Part shown: one piece after another, positions 21,042-28,000 of the stretch | Layout: every line of letters begins with the position of its first letter | Numbering within the stretch: position 1 is the first letter of the stretch | Origin: DASPUH01 sp035622975 | Lineage (GTDB): Bacteria; Chloroflexota; Limnocylindria; Limnocylindrales; CSP1-4 | DNA length: 28,000 nt | Assembly (NCBI GenBank): GCA_035622975.1 | Contig: DASPUH010000046.1 | Location: 1-28,000 of the forward strand | Direction: 5' to 3' | The notes under the pieces: model-generated | Told to the model about the DNA's origin: nothing | Database searches by the model: none | What the model saw: only the letters and a program-made list of their open reading frames with translations | Translations under genes and position numbers: made by a program

Positions 21042-21085
21042 ACGTTTCCGCGGCGGAACGAGCCGCCCGCGGACCGGGCGGGGCT

Positions 21086-21105
21086 GGGCTGGTCAAGGTC
21101 AGCCC
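21086..21105. terminator. Hairpin in the gap before the ECF sigma gene
   Basis: GGGCTG (21086-21091) and CAGCCC (21100-21105) form a perfect 6-bp stem with an 8-base loop, with no T-run after it. It could end transcription from the BNR gene or form part of a sigma-gene leader; evidence is only the inverted repeat. Confidence 0.25.
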
Positions 21106-21304
21106 ACCTCACCCGCGGATCCCGGATTGCGTGGGCGGTTCGTCACCGTTCATGATGCGGCCAGGCTTGGCCGGTCCAGCAGGGGTGATGCCGGACGACC
21201 GGCTTCGCCTTGAGGTGTTACGCCCAACGGTGGATCTCGGTCCGCAGCCCGCCATCCCCGTCGACCCCGTGGCGCACCAGGCACCGGTCGTGTCGAGTGC
21301 TGGC

Positions 21305-21826
21305 ATGACCGCGACCCCGACGGCAGATGCCGATGCCGATGGCATCGTGATCGGGGTCGATGAGGCTCATGGTCGTGCCTTGCGCGGCTTCGTCGTCCGC
21401 ATGGGCCTGTCCGCCGATGAAGGCGACGACGTCGTCCAGGAGGCCCTGCTACGCCTTTGGTCGACGCTCCGGGTCGGCGGGACGGTGGAGGACCCGAGGG
21501 CGTGGTGTTTCCGCACGGTCTACCGTCTGGCGGTCGACGCCCATCGGTGGCGACGGCGTGTGGCCGCGATCCGGGGTCGCCTGGCGCACCGCCCCGACAG
21601 CACGACCGCGCACGACCCGGATCCCTCGGCCCGCCTCTCGATCTGGCCCGCGGTCGACCGGCTCCCGCCCCGGCAACGCGAGATCCTGTACCTGCGCTAC
21701 CGGGCGGACATGACGTTCGAGGATGCGGCGCGCGTCATGGGCATCACGCCTGGGGCCGCCAGGGCCAATGCGACGAAGGCGATGGTCGCCCTGCGGCGCT
21801 CGGTGGGGAGCCGTGAGGCCTGGTGA
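21305..21826 (+). CDS. ECF-type RNA polymerase sigma factor
   Basis: Alternative sigma factor that directs RNA polymerase to a small regulon. The 173-residue protein has region 2 (EAHGRALRGFVVRMGLSADE, GDDVVQEALLRLWSTLR, DPRAWCFRTVYRLAVDAHR) and region 4 (PAVDRLPPRQREILYLRYRA, MTFEDAARVMGITPGAARAN, TKAMVALRRSV), including the LPPRQREIL and helix-turn-helix signatures. The frame is open back to 21131, but that part contains a rare TTA codon and mixed third bases, so I take the ATG at 21305; ATG 21188 and GTG 21229 are alternatives, and no start has a good ribosome site. Its stop overlaps the start of the sensor-like gene as TGATG, so the two are co-translated and probably act together. Confidence 0.88.
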   Translation: MTATPTADADADGIVIGVDEAHGRALRGFVVRMGLSADEGDDVVQEALLRLWSTLRVGGTVEDPRAWCFRTVYRLAVDAHRWRRRVAAIRGRLAHRPDSTTAHDPDPSARLSIWPAVDRLPPRQREILYLRYRADMTFEDAARVMGITPGAARANATKAMVALRRSVGSREAW

Positions 21827-23298
21827 TGGACGATCCAAACGATCCGCTCGTCCGCGCGCTGAGGGAGGATCCGCTGCCGGAGCCGCCGTATGCGCCGGGA
21901 CGCTTCGCCGAGCGCCTGCGGCGCGGCGAGCTGGGCCGTCAGCCGCGACGCTCCACCGCGTCGGCCCCTGGTGTCGGTCGCCGGACGCCCGCCCGTGCTC
22001 TCGTCGTCCTGGTCATCGTGGGCGCGTTGGTCGGCGGAATCCTGATCTATCGCGCCGGCACCCCGACCACCCCGGGGTCGAGTCCGTCGCCCTCGCCCAC
22101 GCCCTCACCGACTGCGGCTGGCGCCTTGGGACCCACGATCCGGATCGGCATCTCGCTGCCCCTGACCGCGGACGCGACGAGTGCGCCGGATGCCCTGCGC
22201 GACGGAGCGCTGCTGGCGATCACCGACGCCAACGCCCGCCACCTCATCCCGGGCATCACCATCGAGCCCGTCGTGCTCGACCACACGTCACCGGGCAATG
22301 ACGACCTGGCCAAGGCGGTCAGGGATCTGGAGGCCCTCGTGGCTGACCCTTCCGTGGTCGGCGTGGTCGGCCCCTTCAACTCCTCGATCGCGCAGGGGCA
22401 GATCCCCGTGTCGAACACGGCGGGTCTCCTGCTCTGCAGCCCGTCCGCGTCGGCGCCGGACCTCACCAAGGGCCCCTTGGGCCAGCAGCTCCGGGTCAGC
22501 CATCCCGACCAGGTCGCCTTCCTGCGCCTGGGTCCGACCGACGATGACGTCGGGCCGGGCATGGCCGACTTCGCGGTCGAGGCGTTGCACGCACACCGCG
22601 TGTTCGTGATCGACGACGGAGCCGATTACGGCATGACCCTCGCGGATGCCTTTGCCGCACGCCTGCAGACGGACGGTGGCACCGTGGTCGACCGCCAAAG
22701 CACCACCCCGGGGACGACGGACTACGCGGCGGTCGTCAAGCTCGTCGCCGCCATCCACCCCGATCTGGTGATGTACGGCGGGGTCAACGCCTTCGGCGGC
22801 AGTGGCGCGTCCGGCGCGGGCGCGCTGCGCCGGCAGATGGCCGCGGCGGGGATCGGCGGCATCCCTCTCGTCGGCGGCGACGGTCTCAAGGACCTGGACG
22901 TTTCCGGCGAGTCGCTGCTCGACCTCGCCGGCCAGGCGGCTGCCGGGACGTACAGCGCGGACCTGGTGCCCTCCACGTATCCGGGCAAGGCCGCCTTGGA
23001 CGCGGCCTTTCAGGCCGCATATGGCCGAGCGCCCGGTCCGTATGCCGGTCCCGGCTATGCCTGCGCCCAGGTCATCCTGCAGGCCGTCGCCGCGGCCGCC
23101 AGAAATGGGGGCATCTCGCGGGCCCTCGTGCGCTACGCGGGAGCCGATGCGAGCACGACCTTCGCGACCGTCCTCGGATCCGTCCGCTTCGACGCGGCCG
23201 GGGACGAGACCTCGCCGAACATCAGCATGGATACGGTGGACCCGAAGGCGAATGGCGGCGCGGGCGGCTGGGTCGTGGCCACGGGCCCTGTCCCGTAG
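21826..23298 (+). CDS. Membrane-anchored LivJ-type periplasmic-binding protein; candidate anti-sigma sensor
   Basis: Single-pass membrane protein of 490 residues. A polar, basic N-terminus (residues 1-57, with REDPLPEPPYAPGRFAERLR) would face the cytoplasm; residues ~58-77 (ARALVVLVIVGALVGGILIY) form one helix; a Pro/Ser/Thr linker (78-102) follows; and residues ~104-490 are a type I Venus-flytrap domain of the branched-chain amino-acid binding family (IRIGISLPLTADATSAPDAL, VVGPFNSSIAQGQIPVSNTA, HRVFVIDDGADYGMTLADAF, KLVAAIHPDLVMYGG). No lipoprotein Cys or ABC-transporter genes are present. Because it overlaps an ECF sigma gene, its cytoplasmic tail is the natural anti-sigma candidate, with ligand binding outside controlling release. 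This role is inference; no standard anti-sigma domain is recognisable. An in-frame GTG at 21823 is an alternative start. Confidence 0.82.
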   Translation: MDDPNDPLVRALREDPLPEPPYAPGRFAERLRRGELGRQPRRSTASAPGVGRRTPARALVVLVIVGALVGGILIYRAGTPTTPGSSPSPSPTPSPTAAGALGPTIRIGISLPLTADATSAPDALRDGALLAITDANARHLIPGITIEPVVLDHTSPGNDDLAKAVRDLEALVADPSVVGVVGPFNSSIAQGQIPVSNTAGLLLCSPSASAPDLTKGPLGQQLRVSHPDQVAFLRLGPTDDDVGPGMADFAVEALHAHRVFVIDDGADYGMTLADAFAARLQTDGGTVVDRQSTTPGTTDYAAVVKLVAAIHPDLVMYGGVNAFGGSGASGAGALRRQMAAAGIGGIPLVGGDGLKDLDVSGESLLDLAGQAAAGTYSADLVPSTYPGKAALDAAFQAAYGRAPGPYAGPGYACAQVILQAVAAAARNGGISRALVRYAGADASTTFATVLGSVRFDAAGDETSPNISMDTVDPKANGGAGGWVVATGPVP

Positions 23299-23310
23299 AC
23301 CCCCGGGGCG

Positions 23311-23342
23311 GGGAGGCGTGGCCCACTCGGACCGCGCCTCCC
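23311..23342. terminator. Strong hairpin between convergent genes
   Basis: GGGAGGCGTGG (23311-23321) pairs with CCGCGCCTCCC (23332-23342) through 11 bp including one G-T pair, with a 10-base loop. It lies in the 51-base gap between the convergent sensor and hydrolase genes, so it can act in both directions. There is no T-run, as is common in high-GC genomes. Confidence 0.6.
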
Positions 23343-23349
23343 TCGCACG

Positions 23350-25317
23350 TCAGCCCTCGGGGACGGTCACCGCGAGCGGCTGCCCACCCAGGGCGCCGGT
23401 CACGCTGAACGACCGGACGGGAGGCGCCACGATGTACGCCCCCGAGATGTGGAGCGAGCCCCCGGCGGTACCGCGACCGCTGACCGTGAGGTCCGCGACG
23501 ACCGAGTTGTCGCCACCCCAGGTAACGACGCCACTGATCACGACGTCGGTGGTCGACTGCGCACCGGCGAGCGTGATGGTCCACGAGCCGTCGTCGTTGT
23601 ATGAGGTCGCGAACGTCCCGCCCCGGAGGCCCGCCCCGCTGCCGGCGTAGAACAGGCTGCGCCGGATCGCGTCGAGGGCCGTGGAGACGGCGACGGTCGC
23701 CACGCGCCGTTCCCGGCTCGAGGCGGCGTTGCCGGGGACCGCCGTGGCCGCCGGTGCCCCGGCGGCGGTGAGTGGGAACGCGGCGACGGCCGCCTGGATC
23801 TGGTCGATCGACCGGGCGCACGACGCGTCGATGTCAAGCGTCTCCACGAACGCCGCGGCCAGCGCCTGGCCACACCCGCCGTGATAGACCGTCTCGTGAC
23901 CGACCTCGGGGATCGTGACGAACCGGCTCTCGGGGAAGCGGCCGATGTCGTAACGAGTCTGGGCAAGTGGGATGGTGTTGTCGAGGTCGCCGGCGAGGCC
24001 CAGGACGGGGACGTCGGGGTAGCGGGCGCCGGCAGGGACGACCGGGGCCGGTGTGGACGGCCGCTGCCAGCCGACGCAGATCTGGGTCGTGTCAAAGAGC
24101 TGCGGGCCGGTCACGGCCGCCGTGGAGAATGGCGCAAGCGCGGCCGCCGGGAGGGCGGCCATCGCTGCCGCGTACTGGGCCTGCCGGACGGCGACGGACG
24201 CCGACCAGTCCCAGGGCACCTGCGCGTCGTCGCATATCGTCGCCAGCCATGCGCCGGCCGAGAACGAGGCGGCGTCACCCGAGTCGGAGTTGAAGTCGTA
24301 GGCGAACTCGGCGCCGAGCCGCAGGAGCGGCGCCGCATCGCCTGCCCGGAGCGCGCTGGCGGCGGCCAGGATCTCGCCGGTGTTGACGAAGTGGGTGAAC
24401 GGCTGGCTGTCGTCCAGGATGTAGACGAGGAATGAGCCTTCGCTGACGGTCACTGGCACGAGCGTTCCGGTCGAGTCCGGCGCGACGCCGCTCACCGAGT
24501 GCGCCCGCAGCCGGTCCGCCAGCCAGCTGAGCTCGGCGGCCGGATGGGGATGGGCGGCGGCGCAAGTCGGGCTCCGCTGGCAGATGAGCGTCACCAGGTC
24601 GAGGTCGGCTTTGACGCGTGCCGCGTCGGTCGTGACGGGGTTCAGCATGGACGGCCCCACGGCGCTGTCAAGGACGATCGAGCGGAGGTGGGACCCGTAG
24701 CGGAGGGCGTACGCCGTGATGTCGAGCCCGCCATACGAGTGGCCGTAGTAGTCGATCTTGTCGTAGCCGAGGGCGGCACGGACGGCGTCGATATCCATGG
24801 CGACGTCGCCGCTGCCGTAGAGGCTGGCCGTGGCCCCCAGCTGGGCCGCGCACTCGGCCACCTCGCGGGCGACCGTGCTCGTCCCGTGCTGGAAGCCGGG
24901 GCAGTCGATGGCCCCCGACTGGCCTCGCCCGCGCTGGTCGATGAGGAGCAGGTCGTGGACGTCGAGGTCGTCGCCGAAGACGTACGTCGCCTGGCCGCGG
25001 CTCTCGATCGAGGACTCGCCCGGACCACCCTCCGCCCAGACGATCGCGCTCTGCGCCGGGCCCGGCTTCGTGTGGTGGTACAGCTCGTAATGGATCTGGA
25101 TCACGCCTCGGGCCGGGTGGGCGCGATCGAGGGGCACCGCGACGTAGCCGCACTCGGCGCCGTCGAACGCGTCGGGCGAGCACGCTGCTGAGACGGCCAC
25201 CGGCGCGCGGGCTGGCGACCCAGGTGCCTGGGCGAGGGCGGCCCCGCTGCTGCCGACCAGCCAGCCGGCGGCGGCCAGGATCGGTAGAAGCAGTCGTGCG
25301 CGTCGCGAGATCGTCAT
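23350..25317 (-). CDS. Secreted alpha/beta hydrolase (proline iminopeptidase/TAP-like) with an added C-terminal beta domain
   Basis: Exported serine hydrolase of 655 residues. A signal peptide is evident (basic RRAR, then LLLPILAAAGWLVGSSG and an ALA-Q cleavage site). The fold begins with CGYVAVPLDRAHPARGVIQI, the oxyanion segment VWAEGGPGESS, LLLIDQRGRGQSG, the nucleophile elbow YYGHSYGGLD (Ser194), VLGLAGDLDNTIPLAQ with the catalytic Asp, and TIPEVGHETVYHGGCG with the His. This pattern is that of tripeptidyl-aminopeptidase/proline iminopeptidase-like secreted hydrolases. From about residue 540 a separate Ser/Thr/Gly-rich part (SWTITLAGAQSTTDVVISGV to the end) looks like a beta-sandwich of unknown role. 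The ATG at 25317 has GGAGGTG seven bases before it, better than the upstream frame start. Confidence 0.88.
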   Translation of the reverse strand: MTISRRARLLLPILAAAGWLVGSSGAALAQAPGSPARAPVAVSAACSPDAFDGAECGYVAVPLDRAHPARGVIQIHYELYHHTKPGPAQSAIVWAEGGPGESSIESRGQATYVFGDDLDVHDLLLIDQRGRGQSGAIDCPGFQHGTSTVAREVAECAAQLGATASLYGSGDVAMDIDAVRAALGYDKIDYYGHSYGGLDITAYALRYGSHLRSIVLDSAVGPSMLNPVTTDAARVKADLDLVTLICQRSPTCAAAHPHPAAELSWLADRLRAHSVSGVAPDSTGTLVPVTVSEGSFLVYILDDSQPFTHFVNTGEILAAASALRAGDAAPLLRLGAEFAYDFNSDSGDAASFSAGAWLATICDDAQVPWDWSASVAVRQAQYAAAMAALPAAALAPFSTAAVTGPQLFDTTQICVGWQRPSTPAPVVPAGARYPDVPVLGLAGDLDNTIPLAQTRYDIGRFPESRFVTIPEVGHETVYHGGCGQALAAAFVETLDIDASCARSIDQIQAAVAAFPLTAAGAPAATAVPGNAASSRERRVATVAVSTALDAIRRSLFYAGSGAGLRGGTFATSYNDDGSWTITLAGAQSTTDVVISGVVTWGGDNSVVADLTVSGRGTAGGSLHISGAYIVAPPVRSFSVTGALGGQPLAVTVPEG

Positions 25318-25431
25318 CGGGACACCTCCGGTCGGGTTCAGGTCCATCGTTCGGCACCGTCATGGGGCCTCGTCCCACCGACGCGGGACACGAGCGGACT
25401 GCTTACCAGGACATGGAGGTGCGGGAGATGG

Positions 25432-25504
25432 CGCGCTCGGCGGGACTCGAACCCACGGCCTTCTGCTCCGGAGGCAGACGCTCTATCCGCTGAGCTACGA
25501 GCGC
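25432..25504 (-). tRNA. tRNA-Arg (anticodon CCG)
   Basis: Read on the minus strand: acceptor GCGCTCG pairs with CGAGCGC at the 3' end with discriminator G; D-arm from TAGCTCAGCGGATAGAGC; anticodon stem TCTGC/GCAGA with loop CTCCGGA, hence anticodon CCG (reads CGG, Arg); T-arm GTGGG-TTCGAGT-CCCGC. The length is 73 bases and no CCA is encoded. All four arms are complete, so it should be functional. It stands alone, between the hydrolase and cyclase genes. Confidence 0.96.
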
Positions 25505-25620
25505 GCGATGACCTCATCATACCGAGGACGGCGCTGCGCCCCACCCTGCGCCAGGACGAGAAGCAGGCCGGACGGTGCTGCGCGCGGCGGGTGACCCTGT
25601 GCGCGGCCCTCCTATTCGCT

Positions 25621-25648
25621 TATCGTTCGGGACCCAGCCGAGTGAGGA
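25621..25648 (+). promoter_or_regulatory. Promoter and ribosome site for the cyclase gene
   Basis: A -10-like TATCGT (25621-25626) is followed at 25643-25648 by GAGGAC, a plausible ribosome site four bases before the GTG at 25653. Unlike several genes here, this one would have a short leader. No clear -35 is visible in the GC-rich bases before it. Confidence 0.35.
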
Positions 25649-25652
25649 CGAC

Positions 25653-28000
25653 GTGATCTGCTCGAACTGCGGTACGGAGAACAAGGCCGGGCGAAAGTTC
25701 TGCGTCCGATGCGCCACGCCCCTTGCCTCCGCATGCCCGAACTGCGGGGCATCGTATGACCCGGGTGACGACTTCTGCGGCGAGTGCGCCACGCCGCTGG
25801 CGGTGGGTGCGCCGCCGGTCACCGTGGCCGCGTCCCGGCCGGCCGCTCCGACCGCCCGCATCGGCGCGCCGGTCGCCGAGCGCCGCCTCGTCTCGATCCT
25901 CTTCGCCGACCTCGTGGGTTTCACGACGCTGGCCGAGGGGCGTGACGCGGAGGACACCCGCGAGCTGCTGAGCCACTACTTCGACCTGGCCGGCGAGGTC
26001 ATCGCCCGCTACGGCGGGACCGTGGAGAAGTTCATTGGCGACGCGGTGATGGCGGTCTGGGGGGCCCCGACGGCACACGAGGATGACGCGGAGCGGGCCG
26101 TGCGGGCGGCCCTGGACCTCGTGGATGCCGTGGGCGCCCTCGGGCCAGCGATCCAGGCCCGCGCGGGCGTCCTGACCGGCGAGGCCGCCGTCACGCTGGG
26201 CGCGACGAATCAGGGCATGGTGGCGGGCGACCTCGTGAACACGGCCAGCCGGCTCCAGACGGTGGCGCCACCCGGGGCGGTCCTCGTGGGCGAGGCGACC
26301 CAGCGCGCCGCCGGTCGGGCGATCGCCTTCGAGCCGGCCGGAGAGCAGACCCTCAAGGGCAAGGCGGCGCCGGTCGAGGCGTGGCGAGCGCTGCGGGTCG
26401 TGGCGGAGGTAGGTGGCCGCAACCGCGCCGAGACCCTTGAGGCGCCGTTCGTCGGCCGCGACGACGAGCTGCGGCTGCTGAAGGAGCTCTTCCACGCCAC
26501 GACGCGCGAAGGCCGCGCGCGCCTGGTCTCCGTCATCGGACCGGCGGGCATCGGCAAGACCCGTCTGGCCTGGGAGTTGTCGAAGTACCTCGACGGTCTG
26601 GTCGATACCGTCTGGTACCACGATGGCCGCTCGCCTGCGTACGGTGAGGGGATCAGCTTCTGGGCTCTCGGCGAGATGATCCGCGGCCGCAGTGGCCTGC
26701 TCGAGACGGACGACGAGCCCACCACCCGGGCGAAGATCGCGGCCACGCTCGCTCAGCACGTGCCCGATGCCGAGGAGCGCCACTGGCTCGAGCCTGCCCT
26801 GCTGACGCTGTTGGGCATCGGGTCCGGCACCGGGTCGGACCAGCTGTTCGCCGCGTGGCGGACGTTCTTCGAGCGCCTGGCGGCGTCGGCTCCGGTCGTC
26901 ATGGTCTTCGAGGACTTCCACTACGCGGACCCGGGCCTGCTCGACTTCGTCGATCACCTCATGGAGTGGAGCCGCAACCTGCCTATCTACGTCGTCACCC
27001 TGGCCCGGCCGGAGCTGCTCGAGAAGCGACCGGACTGGGGCGCCGGCAAGCGCAACTTCACCTCGCTCTACCTGGAGCCGTTGTCAGCACCCGCGATGCG
27101 TGAGCTGCTGGGGGGCCTGGTACCGGGCCTGCCCCCCTCGGCGGTCACGACGATCGTCGAGCGCGCCGATGGCATGCCCCTCTACGCGGTCGAGACCGTG
27201 CGCATGCTGCTGGCCGATGGCCGTCTCGCCTTCGAGGACGGCGCTTACCACCCCGTCGGCGACCTCACGAGCGTGGCCGTGCCCGAGTCGCTGACGGCGC
27301 TCATCGCGAGCCGCCTCGACGGCCTGCCGCCAGACGATCGGATCCTCGTGGCCGATGCCGCCGTCCTCGGCCAGAGCTTCACGCTCGCCGGACTTGCCGC
27401 CGTGTCGGGCCTCGGCGAGGCAGAACTGGAGCAACGCCTGCGCGGGCTGGTCCACCGGGAACTGCTGACTCTCCAGGCGGATCCACGCTCGCCGGAGCGC
27501 GGGCAGTACGCCTTCGTCCAGGCGCTCATCCGCGAGGTCGCCTACAACACCCTCGCCAAGCGCGATCGCAAGGTTCGCCACCTGGCGGCTGCTCGCTTCT
27601 TCGAGTCGCTGGGCTCCGAGGAGCTGGCCGGCGCCCTCGCCGGGCACTATCTCGCAGCGCAGGAGGCAGCGGCGGCGGGACCGGAGGCCGACGCCCTGGC
27701 CGCCCAGGCCCGCATCGCCTTGAAGGCTGCCGCGGAGCGTGCCGCGGGCCTCGGTGCGCACGCGCAGGCCGTCGTCTTCCTGCGCCAGGCGCTCTTCGTC
27801 ACGACCGACCCGACCGAAGAGGCGGAGTTGCTCGTGCGAGCGGGTGAGTCCGCGGCTGCCGCCCTGCACTTTGAGGAGGCCGAGTCGCTCCTCCGTCGCG
27901 CGCTCGACCTCGACCGTGGGCGGGGCGACCGAGTGGCCGCCGCGCGGGCTGCGGCGGCCCTTGGCGGAGCGCTCCTGCCGAACCGCATCGAGCACGCCTT
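25653..28000 (+). CDS. Class III adenylate cyclase with zinc ribbons, ATPase and TPR region (cut by window edge)
   Basis: Large cytoplasmic signalling protein; ~782 residues are in the window. Two zinc ribbons open it (ICSNCGTENKAGRKFCVRC, CPNCGASYDPGDDFCGEC; residues ~3-46). The cyclase domain (~78-245) has metal-binding Asp86 (SILFADLVGFT) and Asp130 (KFIGDAVMAVWG), substrate-specifying Lys126, and GDLVNTASRLQ with the Asn and Arg of the transition-state site, so an active, ATP-using cyclase is likely. An AAA_16/STAND-type ATPase follows: Walker A VIGPAGIGKTRLAWE (Lys ~301) and Walker B VVMVFEDFHYADPG (~420). TPR-like helices run from ~640 to the edge (AERAAGLGAHAQAVVFLRQA). This order is familiar from actinobacterial and Chloroflexota cyclase/ATPase proteins. 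The GTG start has GAGGAC nearby. Confidence 0.92.
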   Translation, partial: MICSNCGTENKAGRKFCVRCATPLASACPNCGASYDPGDDFCGECATPLAVGAPPVTVAASRPAAPTARIGAPVAERRLVSILFADLVGFTTLAEGRDAEDTRELLSHYFDLAGEVIARYGGTVEKFIGDAVMAVWGAPTAHEDDAERAVRAALDLVDAVGALGPAIQARAGVLTGEAAVTLGATNQGMVAGDLVNTASRLQTVAPPGAVLVGEATQRAAGRAIAFEPAGEQTLKGKAAPVEAWRALRVVAEVGGRNRAETLEAPFVGRDDELRLLKELFHATTREGRARLVSVIGPAGIGKTRLAWELSKYLDGLVDTVWYHDGRSPAYGEGISFWALGEMIRGRSGLLETDDEPTTRAKIAATLAQHVPDAEERHWLEPALLTLLGIGSGTGSDQLFAAWRTFFERLAASAPVVMVFEDFHYADPGLLDFVDHLMEWSRNLPIYVVTLARPELLEKRPDWGAGKRNFTSLYLEPLSAPAMRELLGGLVPGLPPSAVTTIVERADGMPLYAVETVRMLLADGRLAFEDGAYHPVGDLTSVAVPESLTALIASRLDGLPPDDRILVADAAVLGQSFTLAGLAAVSGLGEAELEQRLRGLVHRELLTLQADPRSPERGQYAFVQALIREVAYNTLAKRDRKVRHLAAARFFESLGSEELAGALAGHYLAAQEAAAAGPEADALAAQARIALKAAAERAAGLGAHAQAVVFLRQALFVTTDPTEEAELLVRAGESAAAALHFEEAESLLRRALDLDRGRGDRVAAARAAAALGGALLPNRIEHA

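Noticed and set aside
21055..21080. GGAAC as the -35 of an ECF-dependent autoregulated promoter
   Set aside because: No matching -10 at the right distance and a single 5-mer is expected by chance.
1..28000. CRISPR array, insertion sequences, prophage or restriction-modification genes
   Set aside because: No spaced identical repeats, transposase, integrase, phage structural or methylase-restriction motifs were found.

Overview
The window is very GC-rich bacterial DNA (judged by eye, not computed), densely coding, with GTG starts and 4-base stop/start overlaps throughout. The gene set (HspR with an Hsp20, a KimA-type potassium transporter with two TrkA-type proteins, a CsoR repressor, an NYN RNase with a long basic tail, YCF48/BNR-type and LivJ-type surface proteins, and a zinc-ribbon/cyclase/ATPase protein), together with many -10-like boxes lying six to nine bases before start codons, suggests a high-GC Chloroflexota, perhaps near Limnocylindria/Ellin6529. 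An actinobacterium is not excluded. The lineage is inference only.

Layout. 1-1923 (minus): a heat-shock operon hsp20-hspR-lon, with lon running off the left edge, behind a visible promoter. 1924-2390: no intact gene; a 20-bp tandem repeat and a decayed tail of a secreted beta-helix-like protein. 2391-8530 (minus): a compact run rsmG - metallophosphoesterase - kimA-like - usp - trkA-like - trkA-like, followed by an unrecognised 206-aa protein. 8531-8767: no gene, but a nested hairpin in front of rsmG and three DnaA-box-like nonamers. 8768-9157: csoR (minus) with an operator-like palindrome in the divergent gap. 9158-17597 (plus): zinc-ribbon protein, nuclease-fold-like protein, hpt, membrane protein, a structured leader, GNAT acetyltransferase, NYN RNase, holB, acyP, a cyclic-nucleotide-binding protein, an FMO-like oxidoreductase and a family-5 uracil-DNA glycosylase. 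17598-17931: no gene; short repeats. 17932-18709 (minus): ACT-domain and DksA/TraR-type proteins. 18777-20798 (plus): DUF2182 membrane protein and a BNR-repeat surface protein. 20799-21304: no convincing gene. 21305-23298 (plus): an ECF sigma factor coupled to a membrane-anchored periplasmic-binding-protein-like sensor. 23350-25317 (minus): a secreted alpha/beta hydrolase. 25432-25504 (minus): tRNA-Arg(CCG). 25653-28000 (plus): a class III adenylate cyclase/ATPase/TPR protein, running off the right edge.

The most interesting item is the ECF sigma/LivJ-type pair. The downstream protein has a short cytoplasmic N-terminus, one membrane helix, a Pro/Ser linker and a complete Venus-flytrap domain outside, which reads like a ligand-sensing anti-sigma factor. 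Also worth attention are the structured RNA candidate before the GNAT gene, the DnaA-box cluster where gene direction switches, the CsoR-like palindrome over a near-leaderless start, and the potassium-transport operon. A nucleotide cyclase and a cyclic-nucleotide-binding protein in the same window hint at cyclic nucleotide signalling, but they are about 10 kb apart and no direct link is shown.
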